Positions 37,876-49,916 of a DNA stretch of 64,000 nucleotides are shown piece by piece. Source of the stretch: Nematostella vectensis (lineage: Eukaryota > Cnidaria > Anthozoa > Actiniaria > Edwardsiidae); the NCBI RefSeq assembly GCF_932526225.1, contig NC_064034.1, positions 3,272,001 through 3,336,000 of the forward strand, in the 5' to 3' direction. Below the pieces are notes generated by a model. It saw only the letters and a program-made list of their open reading frames with translations, was not told the origin of the DNA and did no database searches. A program made the position numbers and the translations under genes. The number at the start of each line of letters is the position of its first letter. Position 1 is the first letter of the stretch.

Positions 37876-40800
37876 TCATGATTTGGGTCTTTTACGAAGG
37901 ATTTGAACATCGTCTTGTAGTTTGAGAGCTGGCCCTAGGGTGACCCCAAGCACCTTGTGGATTTCCTCCAGAGAGAGAAGCATTAGGGCCTTGCCGTCCA
38001 CTTCCTGACGAAACACAAGAAATAAGCAACTTAGTATGCATGGATATATATTCTGTTCTTTCCCTACCACCACCCAATCACTCCAAATGTTGTACTAACA
38101 GCAGTAAGCTATTTTACAATTGAGGCACACATCAAAACAACAACAACAAAGGGACAAAATAAAGTATTTTTTCAAGTTAGTAAAAGATACAAGGAATATG
38201 AGTAAGCAATTAAAAAAAACATAGGAATAGCTTTACTGTACACTACACTGAGCAGTATTGAAGAGTAATCATAAGGCCATAGACCAACAACATGAGTAAC
38301 CATAAGGCCATAGACCAACAACATGAGTAAAAAAAAGCAGGGCTGTAAGAATTATGGCCTTTGTTTTACAGCCATAAACACAAATTTATAAGAAAGAGCA
38401 AATTGGTATAGTTCTTAGATATGATTGCTGATACAATCACACAACAATAGCACTAGGAAATAATTAGGTTACCTAATCATAAAGCCATATTAAAAAAACA
38501 TTAATGTACTGCAAGAATTGTGACCACACATCAATTAAATACAAGGAATAAGATCTTCAAAGTTGGACAAATAAACATCAGAGGAATTGCAATCACAGGA
38601 ATTGCAATCACAGGAATTGCAATCACAGGAATTTATAGACTGACATGTGTGCATTTTCACTTAGACCACAAACATGGCACAAACCTGTTCTCTGAAGACA
38701 TCAGCGAACTTCCTACAGTCCCTGGACTCTATGAACGACACCACTTCACCCACTGTCCAGGATGAGACATGTTTACTTCCTGGCAGCTTCCCGACCACCA
38801 AGTCTTCCTGGTCGGCATCATCTACTGCTGGGGTGACAGTTGGAGTTGTGCTAGCAATTTCAGTCACTGGTAGTACTGTCCTGGGCCTCCCTACTCCTTT
38901 GTGTGTGTTAACATTTGGTGTGCTTGCTGCGATTGTGCGCGGCGAAGATATTGGCTGCATACTTGGATTTTGGGGTGTCATTGGAGTCTGGTTAGCTATA
39001 GGAATTTGAGGTCTTACTAGCAGATTCGGCTGAGCGCTTAGATTTTGTGATGTTATTATAACCAATGTATTTTGAGGGGCTTTAGGTGCTATTGGAATCA
39101 GGCCTGCAAAAAGCAAAACACAATTAACACAGTTAAAAGTAAACAGGGCAGCATGTTTAATACATATATTGCATATTTTCTATTATTTGAATAAATATAT
39201 TTGGCAAAAAATATAGCTATGGCTGTCCTTATGAGAAGCATTATTACATTATTGTGTTATTGAAAATCTCAGCAAATTACACAATGTTTTTTTATGTTAA
39301 CAATTAGCTCTTACCAGACGGAGAGATATCACATCTTTTACACAATGCCACTTTGCTGAGACTGAAGACATTTTGACACACCAGCAATTTGGTGGTCAAT
39401 GTCTGAATAGAAAAATATTCACATTATCAAATCATAACCATTAACGGTACAATGATTTTATTGGATGAAGTCAAGCACAATATACACTGACCTTTAAAAT
39501 AGATGCAAATGTTTTCTTTTCTTTTTCTGCTGCAAGCATTTTCAGGACCTTTTTGGATGAGTGGGAGCTGACCACAATGTGTTCCACTAATTTTCGGAGG
39601 GCGAGGTTAGCACTTTCTGGGCCGATGACTGGGGGCAACTTGGCAAGTTTTTTCTTATCCAGATATGGGCCACAAGAACATGTGCTTTTAACATATAAAC
39701 AGATCTTGCCTGAAAAAAAAAAAAGAAACATGAAGTCAATTTTGTTAGTTTTTGTAAGTAGAGGTTCGAGGATTTCTAGCTAAAATAAATACAAAATATG
39801 TCTCACATGTAAAGCCTTATGTTGCCAGGAACAAAACCAGTTTGTTAATTGCATACAAATCCTCCAGTCTTACCGTCAGTTTCAGCTTCATTTTCCCCAG
39901 AGTGATCATCGGTCAAGTCGATTGTGTCTGCAACCTTAACACGAGAAGGCCCAGACGTAGAGTTTGCAGACTGTCCTACGTTAGGTGATGGAGATGGGGT
40001 ACTAACAGCTGCTGTGCTGGTGGGTACTTCGGGTGCTTCTGTTTTTAGCAGAGTATTGACGGGTGAGTTCTTGTGAGAATCAGAAAGAGGGCTTCTGCTT
40101 GTTGGAGAGGGTGTGTCTGGTACAGGTTGGGAAGATTGGACGGGTGGGGTAGCTTTGGCCAGGCGCCGCTTTGTAGCTCTAATAATATAGAAAAACAAAA
40201 ATGACATAATTTTACATTTACAATACTATACAGATATTTAGGCCCTATACAAAAATTTAGGCCCTAATACTCAGCAAAATTACAGATTTTAGCTAGTGAC
40301 TCTTGTTCTTTTTAAAATCTTTTGCATGTAATCCCTTTTTCAATTTTAAGTTTTGTTTTGATTACCTGCAGAAACTCCATAACTTCAAGATGCTTTTGTT
40401 CCATTTTCTGTTTAAAAATATAAACTTTACCTAACAAAAGATAGTAATTGAGCCCATTAAATTTCTTATTTCCTTGACTGAAACCATATAAAATAATAAT
40501 TTTCTTTGGTTTCCCTATTCCATTTAATTATAATTTGGTTCCAGAAGCATCTTGAAGTTGGGCAACTAACTAGTAAATGGCAATGACAATAATAACACCA
40601 AACAAATACAAGTTGATCCTAAGATCTCCACTGCTCGCCCACAAAGGGAAATAAAACATTCAAGGAGGTTGGGGAGGGGTCTTTCATGGCAAATTTGCAA
40701 GTAGTAAGTGGGAATTCAGGGGGTGTTTTAAGAAAATCCCCTCCATTGGCAGCATGGAATCGCATTTTTGGAAAGAAGTAACTAATGATGCAAAATGAAA

Positions 40801-43800
40801 GCTCATAAGATCTAAATCAAATAACACAGCAATGTGTTATGTTATATGGTTAACATATCAAATCATGGTCGCTGAAAACCTTAGAGACAATATGAGCCTC
40901 ATACAGTACATAAAAAACTTTCTAAAGTTAAGGTTACTCAAAGAAATTCCAAGCTAGCCCAAGCGCGTCTAGGTCAAAAAAGGAGTGAATTCCATGCCGT
41001 GGCATTAGCATTTATCAGTGAAGATGGCTTTGGAGCAATGCCTAAACTCAATTATATAGAGAAAGAATAGACATTTCGCTCTGCCATCTCGACTGAACCA
41101 AGTAATAGCAAGGTGGTATATGTCTTTGACTGATTGAGGGCCAAGTAGGTAAGTGTTTACCCTTCCCTATCTTCATATTAGGCGAAGGTTATGGGCAAGT
41201 CTGGAAATGTAAAAATACTCTGGTTTGCTTTTTACTACAGACGATCAACCTGAGGCTTCACATATTATAGGTTCTTGGATGACGTTTAGTCTAAAGTTCA
41301 TGTTCGGGTCTTTTGTAGAAAATTCTAAAGACATTTGTATTTATTTAATTAATTGCAAGATATTTTTACTCTGCAATTAAAGAAAGCTATGAAATGCAGA
41401 AATGTGTTTTACGTTTTCACTCTTGTTTTTAGGAAATGTCCACCAAGTGTGATGAAGAAGATTGACAAAGTAACATGCAAAAATACCTGCACGAAGGTAG
41501 GAGGCCTTAGAAGCACTGATCGGGAGTTTACTTTCATTGCAATATTGTTAAAAATACCAAGACTATGAAAAATCGAATAAGTCACAGCTATTACAGAAGG
41601 ATAGGTTGTTATGTGTTCCATGTATAGTATCTCAAACGTGTGCATTGCGCGAGTAACAGCAAAAAAGGCAGCTTGGCCTGGATGTGCTTGGGCTAGCTTG
41701 GAATTTCTTTCCAGTTACCTAGAAATAAAACATTATGTTGGTGCCTTCATTGAGTTTTGAAAATGGAGGCATTTGTTCTTCACTGATCTGCATGCGACTT
41801 CCCCAAACAAATGTAGAGGTTAAAAAAAAAAAATGATGGTGCTGGCAAAATGTTTTCTTTTTCATAAAAATATTTTTACATTAAATGAAAGACAAAAAAT
41901 ACCTGTGGCGTCATACATGAAAGTACACCAATTGAACTTATCATAGCACCTGTACTAACACAATTATTTTATAATTTCCAAACCTGGATTAAAATGAGGC
42001 AACAAGGATTACCTCACCTTGACTTTTTTGGTGCAACCTTATTGAAAACAAGTGTATAGGAAAAATATCTACCTGAGAGATCGGAGTCTTGTCATTTGCA
42101 AATTCTCTTTTTCTGTTTAAAAAGCAAAGAAATGAGTATGCTATAAAAAGAGTGGAGTATTATGACAACTTTCATTCAAAGTACATTGTTTCCAAAAAAG
42201 CTTAGATCTTTCACAATAGGTCCAAGCAAAGAACTCATACAGTAAGTAGCATATTGCTTTTCCCTCACTCTTTGGTCCGTTCATCTGAATAGCATGTGCA
42301 AATAATTAACATGCCTGTGTCAGGCATAGGCAAAGGATAGATGCAAGAGAGACCCAGACATGCATGCTTTAAAACCTATTAGTAATAATAATAATATCTG
42401 CATTTATATAGCGCCTCATCAATAATTGCCCTAGGCACTTTACAATTATATATCAATTAAATAAACATTACACAATTAAAAATTAAAAATCACCCTGAAA
42501 ATACATTGTGTCCAATAGGAAATGTTACATTTATAAAAATCGATATTATAGTTAAAAAAAAGTTTATTATTGAAAAAAGTATTAGTTAACACAATTTATC
42601 ATGAAATAAAAGGTCTTACTTTTTGCCTGAGGCGTCAGCAGAGGGTGGCCCTGCATGCCACACCAACCGACAGGAAACAAATCACAGGACTCCACATCAT
42701 AAATATGCTCCACCACATCACTAGTGTACGCATCCAGCTGAATCCACATGGTGCGACCCATGATCTGCTTGACTGTCGCTGCACTGATGACATCTCGTTC
42801 AATTTGATTAACAGCCTCCAGCTTGTATCCAGCCTCAAACCCATGGTTGGGGACAGTCTGACAGAAAGCAATCAATTCTAAATGACATTGAGATGTACAA
42901 TTGAGATTGTACAGACCAAGTCAGCTATGACTGTAAAGAGGGGAGATGCAGCAATTCTAGAGGCTAATATAAAGGGGGAGGGGGGTAGAGGGCCCAATTT
43001 ATTGTTGTTGTTCTCTGGAGGGTTAGTGTTAGGGGTTGGGAAATTTAAGCCAAAAATATTGGGGAGCAGGGGGGGGGGTGTGGCCTTCTTGGCCTCCCCC
43101 TGGATCAACCCATGGTAACTGTGTATGTATGCTTTACCTGGTCAAACAGAGAAGCAACGGCAGGTTCCTGTCTGCTTGAGATCAAGTAAGCGTCCCAATG
43201 GAACGGCTTGGTTTGGTAGCCTAAAAACAGATAAAAACAGTGTAAGCAGCCTTTCATCAGTTTCAACAAAACAGACAAACAAACTAAGTAACTACTTATA
43301 CATTGTTTATTTTGATGTGTCTATACAGAATCAATAATGATCTGGCTGAGTTTTGATATAATAAAATTTTAATGACATTAAACAGTTTGGACCATGTAAA
43401 ATGACTGTATAAAATATCTAATTAAGTAGGTGAACTATTGAGAACTTTTAAGATCTATCCTCTTATGAGAATGCTTTAAAATAACTTTGATAATGAAAAT
43501 CAAAACAGGGGTTTGGAAAGGTGTCTGTGGGATTAGTATTTGAGTTTCTATTATGTACTCAAAAGTTGTTGATAATCACCAAAAAATAGTGATACTCAAC
43601 AATCTTTTGACATGAAAATGAATAATGCTTGTGAACAATTTCAAAGTTGTGCAACTTTTTTGAACAAAAACACATGTATATCATGCCCACACTGACAGAA
43701 AATTTGCAGTTTTGACTTATTAGGGTGACCAGATATAATGACAATGGTGGCAAAGGGGAAGGGCTAGATGCAAAACTTTACATAGTACAGTACTGTACCT

Positions 43801-46800
43801 GCTGGAGGCACAACAGAGACTTTATTTTTCTCGCACCATCTGCATGGGAAAATATTCCTTGACTTAGCGTGACACCAGAAAGAGATCTTACGTGCTTCTG
43901 GTACGACAAAGTCGTCTATGGTCACCACAAAGTAATGCTCATTCACAACCCTACTGACAGTAGCCACACAGATTGAGGATGGGTCAGTGGGATTCACTGC
44001 CTCAAGCTTCATGCCTGACTTGAAGCCATGAATAGGGGGAAGCTGGTCATTCTAGAAAAGAAAAAAAAGAGAATCTAGCTTGGACAGTAACCCCATAAGA
44101 CTCTCTTCTCTATACATATCATTACATATATAAATCCCCTTCAAATGAGTCAAATAATCCAGAGCTATTTATAAAAACTAGAAGAAAGAAACTGCTCTGT
44201 CTTCAGATTTATGTCTGGTACAACATACCTTTTTCAATGAGGTGGATCCATTGTTGCTTGTTGTTGAAAGTCTATTGAGGTCGTCAATAATAGCAGACAT
44301 GTCAACCCTGTTGGTCAAACCTGTAGTAAACATAACCAAAAGTCTAAACTGTAAAAGTCTGAAATTGTTGTAAAAGTTTTGCTGAGCAAACTTTCTGAAG
44401 TGCTTGTACCTTTAGGAGCTTGTAGCGTCAAGCCATATCTTTTCCCCCATCCAAGCTTATGGACATTGTCAGATAGATAATACACCCACACGTCATGCTC
44501 CTCACTTTCAGCTCCAGCATATCTCAGCTTAAGTCGCAAGCCGAACCTCTCCACGACACTTGCTACCCAGTAACATAGTGGATCATCATAATCCTGGAGT
44601 TCAAGCATTGTACCTATGGGCACTCCACTAGATTCACCAGCCTCTTGCTGCTTAAATAAAGATTCTGGTGCAGCAACTGCATCCTTCAGATTATCCATTA
44701 AAAACTGTGCCCAGTTTGTATTTTGTTGTCTTAATGCCTGTGGTGGAATTAATATGGTATTTGTTTTAGCACACCATCCAATGGGTTGTACATCAGGAGT
44801 ACTGGCATCACACCAGAAGTCTTCGCTGCGATCATTTCCATAACCATCAAACCTGAGAAGTAGAAGTGGACCAGAGACCATAATGATGGTTGCCACCCAG
44901 TATGTACCAGAGTTGCTTTTGTAATCTTTTGCTTCCACTTTCATCCCTCTCCTAAATCCAGAGGTTGGATTCTCCTTCACCTAAATTAAACAAAAGTTAA
45001 ATAGATTTCAAAAATTCATATAAGCAGAACCACAGCAAAAGTAACAATAGATATCTCAAACACTAGTCCAGAAATGGCCTGGCTTTCAAAAGTGCTAGTT
45101 TATCATTAAATCAAGAATAACACTAAATTACAAAACATAATGAATCACTAATAAAAAAATTGGTATCTAAAAGAACTTTCAAACAGGATCTATTTTAAAC
45201 ACTACTCCATTTAAATATGTACTTCTCCACTTAAAACTGTACTTTTGAAATCCAGACCACAGGATCAGGATATCTCGAGTCTAAGCCAATCAGATTAGAG
45301 CAGTTCGCTAGAGCCGTGAAGCGGTGTCAATGACTGAGCGAATTATAGCTCTGCGTGAAAAGGTCATATTTTTCTTTCAAACAAACTGTGTAGCCAATTT
45401 TCGTAGTTTTCACTTTGTCAACAATCTATCAAAGGCTGCAGTCGGATATGCATACTGGAAGAGAGAAATATTCTACTGATAATTTCTAGCTTAGCAGACT
45501 GGCTAAGCTTTCGAAATTCACTTGCACATAAAATCATGCTGAGCTTTGCTTTCGGTCAAATGCTACCTAATCAGACTCGAACATCCGACTTAATAACCGG
45601 GATATCTGACACTAGAGCCTGCAAATTACACTTCTGGCGCGTGACTCCCAAATTAAGAAAAATCTAAAGGACTCTATTCCGTATTCCGTGTCCGATCACG
45701 AAGTTTTAGTCCCTGTAAATCTAGGTTGCGCTTCGTTTCTTTTTGCATATAACGTTACGTAATCTTCCCCACTAGCAGAGGCCTCTTTTCTCTGTATTTC
45801 GAAATACAGAGAAAAGAGGCCTCTGCTAGCAGGGGATACGTAATCAAACTAACATGTAAATTACCTTTCTGATATTTATTACCTTTCTGATATTTGAGAC
45901 GGTCTCAAATCATTTAGATCTACTAGTTTGATTTTCTTTCTGCCTATAATTCCATGTAATCAGACAGAAACATGTATAGTCTAAATATCCGAATAATTGA
46001 GCAGAGCTGTGTTGTACGCACTAGCAGGAACATTCGAACTAAATCGGGATATCCCGACTTTGCATTTGCTTCTCTAGGACGGGCTAATTGAGCAAGGCTG
46101 TTCTGTATGCACTAGCAGGAACATTCAAACTAACTCGGGATACCCCAACTTCGCATGCGCTTTTCTAGGATGGGTTAATTGCGCAGAGCTGTGTTGTACG
46201 CACTTACAGGAATATTCAAACTAACTCGCAATATCCAGACTTCGCGTGTGCTTCTCTAGGGCAGGTTTCGAACAGATTACTTGAGCAGAGCTGTGTTGTA
46301 CGCACTAGCAGGAACATTCGAACTAACTCGGGATATCCCAACTTCGCTTGTTTCTCTAGATTGGGTTAATTCCGCAGAGCTCTGAATACACTAGTTAAAA
46401 CATTCAAACTAACTCGGGATATCCCGACTTCGCAAGTGCTTTTCTAGGACAGGTTAATTGAGCAGAGCTGTGTTGTACACACTAGCAGGAACATTCGAAC
46501 TAACTCGGGATATCCCGATTATGCGTGATACGTTTTTTTAGTCTGATTATATTGCATTTGGCAGTAAGCAAAGTGTAGCCTGGTTTTACTAAACAAGTAA
46601 GTGAATTTCGAAAGCTTCAAATTGGGCGAAAAGGGTCTAGTTGCTCATAAGACCCTATAGACAGTGATCCGAGAAACAAGTATTTGTGCTTCAGAAGTCA
46701 GAGAGTGTGTTACGTGTATTTTGAGAACATTTAAACTTTTTCGGATTGTTTGAGCGCACACGAATGCACCACGGGACGCCAACAATCAAATGGCTTTTCG

Positions 46801-47835
46801 GAATATCGCCTTTGTTTCACGTAGGAGTTCGTTTGAAGTCTGTGCAATACTAGCAGTGTTTGTGACATTGACCTTTCCGGTCCGCTGAGCATGACGTTAT
46901 CAGTAGTTTATTTCTTAGTTTTAGTATGCATGAATATCCTAAAATTTCCTTTGTATAACTTGTTACCAAAGTAAAAAGTATGATAAATTGACTAACACAG
47001 TTTTTTGGAGGAAAAAATTACACCTTCTCGTGCAGCGCCATAAGGTGTAGAATTTATCTTGTTTTTCAAGTACATGTAATCACACTTTTTTGGAGGAAAA
47101 AATTCCACCTTCTCGTGCAGCGCCATAAGGTGTAGAATTTATCTTGTTTTTCAAGTACATGTAATGACAGATGATACCCAGCACACTGATAACGATACCC
47201 GGTATGATTGGCTCGTTGTCTGGATATCCTGACCCCCCAAAATAGCAACTCCATGACACCTCATATGATTGGCTTATTCCCCATATATCCCGAGTCCAGA
47301 AAAGATGATTAAACTGCTCTAATCTGATTGGCTTAGACTCGAGATATCCTGACCCTGTGGTCTGGATTTTAAAAGTACAGTTTTAAATGGAGAAGTGTTT
47401 TTTAGAGATTTAAACCTTAGTTATTTAGTCTAACTAGATATTCATTGAATGCTGTCAGCTATCAGAAACTTTTTTTGCATGTTCAAAATAACTGAAGACC
47501 AAATAATCAGCCAAATAATGTCTGTTTCACCAGAACCACACTCACATGCTTGAAGGCTGACTTGGGTACTGACTTTGCCCTGCATTTCTTTAAGTAGTCT
47601 TCCCAAATAAACAGGTCATTTTCTTCATCATCATCATCAGATCCTAGTAAATCTCAAGTTTAGTCTACAATGTCAGATAACAGAGCATGAGTTATTTAGT
47701 GAAATAGCAGATCTAGGTCAAAGCACCTTTCTGTTTCTTATGCCTTTTTTTTGCTTTGTTGAGTATTTCATCTAATGTCTGGCGCTTTCTTTTTTCCCAT
47801 GCCTTGGCTTCTTTCTCCATGTCTATGTTTGACAT
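37876..47835 (-). CDS. SFMBT: SFMBT-family chromatin protein, four MBT repeats plus SAM
   Basis: Polycomb-related methyl-lysine reader. Coding exons in order: 47835-47727, 47643-47546, 44980-44410, 44320-44229, 44051-43799, 43220-43138, 42857-42620, 42112-42073, 40178-39874, 39709-39492, 39402-39315, 39103-38685, 38004-37876; total 2643 nt, 880 aa, close to vertebrate SFMBT1/2. Seen in order: lysine-rich N-terminus with FIWEDYLKK; MBT1 (GMKVEA...FWCD...PIGWC, ~60-150); MBT2 (WVASVVERFGLRLKLRY...VHKLGWG, ~160-255); MBT3 (GMKLEAVNP...FWCHAKSRNIFP, ~300-380); MBT4 (GYKLEAVNQ...CDLFPVGWC, ~405-475); Ser/Pro/Thr linker; SLED-like domain (GPYLDKKKLAKLPPVIGP, ~600-668); CKRC motif; proline/threonine-rich linker; C-terminal SAM (~808-880). 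The N-terminus lacks the FCS zinc finger of fly Sfmbt, as in vertebrates. Exon 1 has 5' UTR to 47866; a further leader exon probably lies near 48830. L3MBTL and SCM families were excluded by four MBTs plus the embedded SLED. Confidence 0.94.
38578..38634. repeat. 15-bp microsatellite-like repeat
   Basis: About four copies of GGAATTGCAATCACA lie in the SFMBT last intron, just outside the segmental duplication break. AATTGCAATC is a near-palindrome. Confidence 0.85.
40179..42072. other. SFMBT intron without recognised features
   Basis: About 1.9 kb of AT-rich intron. I looked for further SFMBT exons. One phase-compatible acceptor near 41712 leads directly to a stop, so none is called. Confidence 0.5.
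42385..42460. repeat. Widespread 'TATATAGCGCC' interspersed repeat fragment
   Basis: A TAATAATAATAAT run followed by GCATTTATATAGCGCCTC, then GGCACTTTACAATTA. This paired motif (TATATAGCGCC ... CACTTTACAA) is, from memory, a common interspersed repeat end in many marine invertebrates and fish. Only a fragment is seen, with no element boundaries. Confidence 0.45.
45772..45829. repeat. Perfect 58-bp palindrome
   Basis: Two 29-bp arms meet without a spacer at TTCGAA (45798-45803). The arms read CTAGCAGAGGCCTCTTTTCT onwards and its complement. Spacer-free palindromes this long are unstable in bacteria and unusual in reference assemblies. Partial symmetry continues outside (CCCCA / AGGGG, TACGTAATC on both sides). 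Confidence 0.95.
46000..46535. repeat. ~90-bp tandem repeat, six diverged copies
   Basis: Six imperfect units, each with GAGCAGAGCTGTGTTGTACG, CACTAGCAGGAACATTCGAA and an imperfect palindrome around TCGGGATATCCCGA. Unit length varies from about 85 to 100 bp. They are internal to the 45196-47408 element. Confidence 0.85.
47002..47164. repeat. 82-bp direct duplication
   Basis: Two adjacent near-identical copies of an ~82-bp unit beginning TTTTTTGGAGGAAAAAATT and ending CAAGTACATGTAAT. The unit contains CACCTTCTCGTGCAGCGCCA. It lies inside the right part of the inverted-repeat element. Confidence 0.9.
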
Positions 47836-48965
47836 TCCGCTACATCTCAGATTCCTTTTATCATAACTGCCAATGAGAGAATGCAAATATATTTTACCAA
47901 CATTCTGTATTTTGTACTTGTACCCATCACCCACTAATCTGTATCATAGACAGAAAAGCTATAGAAAAAAAACAATGTTATCTGTATGTGTAAAGAAACA
48001 GGGGGGATACATCAAAACAGGGCAGTTACACAATTATTATTGCTTCGTCTAACATTTACAAAAAAATGTTATTCTAATCCTGAGTACATTTTTTACCCAC
48101 CTAAAGTTCCCATTAAGTTCTTTATGCCCAAAAAATTACAGAAGCAGCCCCTTCCACAAAAAAACACTTTGCACCTCTCGCCTCCCCTCCCTTGATGCCT
48201 GAATTGCTCTACTTGTGGTTACTCAGAAATGCAATAAATCGACACAAGGTTTAACTTTCAAGTGAGGCATAAAACATAAAAATTCGAACCAGAGTTTAAT
48301 CATATATCTCCTTCTATGCAGACCACCTAGTTTTCCTACAGACTGTCTGCAGTTTTTCTGGTTATACCATTTGGTTGACTTATCTTTAGCTCAACATTGA
48401 CATCTCAGAGGTTCAAACACCACTACCAATTAATAGCGGAATACCGCATCTTCTTGCTTCTCAATATGGGGTTGGAGCATTCATGTATTGCAATTTAGTC
48501 ATCGAGGGTGAAAAAGACACAATCAGTTCAGGTCTATAGAGAAATTCTTGAACAAAGCCAGAAGAAGTGAAACTTTTACAAACGGGGGCGACCTCAGCAA
48601 ATTGGACATATAAACAAAGGAAAATCTTCAATGAAAATGAAAGTTGAGTTGAAGTTGAGAGATGAATTGAAAACATGCATAGCCATGTGATTATTCCGAT
48701 TCATCCGTAAACATTTCAAATCTACATAATTAGTGAGCAAACGCGATTGCCAACGAGCAAAGTCCGATTTAGACACCTGAGCTTGATATAAATATATACA
48801 GTACTTAGAGCTACGTTACTCACGGTTGAATGGAGAGAAACTTGGCGGATGTAACAAAAACAATCCTACAACTCTATAGCGGCCATCAAAACCCCGCGGT
48901 ACATACGCGCAAAGCATGCTGGTAGGTGCTTCGCCAAAAGACTCCCGGATGTGGGGTGGTAAAAT
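47836..48965 (-). promoter_or_regulatory. SFMBT 5' leader and promoter region
   Basis: The first coding exon extends upstream to an acceptor at 47866, so at least one non-coding 5' exon is expected. A good minus-strand donor (CAACC followed by GTGAGT) lies near 48822, suggesting a leader exon covering roughly 48823 upward. No TATA box recognised. The rest is AT-rich intron. Confidence 0.4.
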
Positions 48966-49353
48966 CACAGGCCTCCCAGGCTCTGAGTGAGTACGGGTGA
49001 AAGGCTGGATTATGGGCTTCCTGTGGTGAGCTTTTCATATGTGTTCAAAATATCGCTTCTAAACTGTAATTTTTTAACTTTCAAATGTTGAAATATCTCA
49101 ATAAAGGTGCTTAGATACTTAATGAACATCTGTGAATGATTATTTTCGAGTTCAGGGTCGTTTAAGTGTGATTTGCGAACGCTAGATTTCGGTGTCCTAC
49201 TTCACTCTGTAGGACACCCACGAAATCTAGCTTTCGCACCCTAAACTCGAAAATAATCACTTCACAGATGTTCGTTAAGTATCTTTAAGCACCTTTATTG
49301 AGATCATCATCCAGCCTTTCACCCGTACTCGCTCAGAGCCTGTGAGGCCTGTG
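48966..49353. mobile_element. 388-bp foldback MITE with 8-bp target-site duplication
   Basis: Termini CACAGGCCTCCCAGGCTCTG and CAGAGCCTGTGAGGCCTGTG are inverted repeats. Complementarity continues inward (GTGAAAGGCTGGAT, AATAAAGGTGCTTA, ATTATTTTCGAGTT, GCTAGATTTCG, TGTCCTAC), so nearly the whole element folds on itself. It is flanked by GGTAAAAT on both sides (48958-48965 and 49354-49361). An 8-bp duplication points to the hAT or P-like superfamilies. No coding capacity. It sits between the divergent SFMBT and coiled-coil gene starts, where it could separate or modify their promoters. Confidence 0.93.
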
Positions 49354-49916
49354 GGTAAAATAATTATATATCCGCCTCCCGGTTTTTTTTTTAATGTGTA
49401 GCACTTTTTTTCCTTCTGCCCTTTTCGGAAGAATGTTAAAATATATACTTTAAAGCTCTTACTACTTTGAGGGCCTTACTCTTTTTTCTGTCTTTCTGCC
49501 TAGATAAAATACTTGGTAGACCGTTGCTTAGTATGATAAAAACTTTCGGTTATAACTCAAATAACAATAGGAAGAAAATTATCAAAACTTTCAAAAAGGG
49601 AACAAATACGCATGTAACAAATACGCATGTTTCATTTTTGTTAGGTTTTGTGTTGTTGTTCGTTTATGGCGAAGTCAAATAAATAAAAAAATAATGAAAT
49701 AAATAAAAAAATAATGAAATAAATAATGAAATAAATAAATAAATGAAAGCTGCGCCGCGATGTTTTAAGGTGTCCAGCAGTCGTTACTATAGCAACGCTA
49801 ATTCCTTAGATCGAACACCAGCTGGAATTTAGTTCTATACACATTCGTCAACATTAGCAATATCACTGCCTTTGAGTTGACTTTTGACCATTTTACCACA
49901 TCCTACAGCCGTGCCA

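Larger units (their letters stand above)
33374..38576. repeat. Segmental tandem duplication, copy 2 (5.2 kb)
   Basis: Same order as copy 1: block A (33374-34450), 47-bp array (34454-37105, ~56 units), block B (37106-38576) with the MITE and the SFMBT terminal exon. Almost all of the 2.5 kb excess over copy 1 is the longer array. The right break, after AATAAAC at 38576, lies in the SFMBT intron just downstream of exon 13. Confidence 0.95.
45196..47408. mobile_element. 2.2-kb non-autonomous element with ~85-bp terminal inverted repeats
   Basis: The left arm (about 45210-45302) and right arm (about 47308-47400) are inverted copies sharing CTCCA-TTTAAAACTGTACTTT, CCAGACCACAGG(A/G)TCAGGA and TATC(T)CGAGTCTAAGCCAATC, with few mismatches. 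The interior has no transposase. It holds a perfect palindrome (45772-45829), a ~90-bp tandem array (46000-46530) and an 82-bp duplication (47002-47164). CACTACTCC/CACTTCTCC repeats at the outer edge make the exact limits uncertain. No clean target-site duplication found. It lies in the SFMBT intron between exons 2 and 3. Confidence 0.8.

Noticed and set aside
41650-41712. Extra SFMBT exon with acceptor near 41712
   Set aside because: Joining it in the required phase gives an immediate stop. Exon 42112-42073 joins 40178-39874 directly in phase.
38661-44980. L3MBTL or SCM-type MBT protein
   Set aside because: Four MBT repeats, the embedded SLED-like region and the specific residue matches point to SFMBT. 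L3MBTL has three MBT repeats and SCM two.
48461-48776. Minus-strand open frames in the SFMBT 5' intron
   Set aside because: AT-rich sequence with no homology and no phase-compatible splice sites to the SFMBT start exon.
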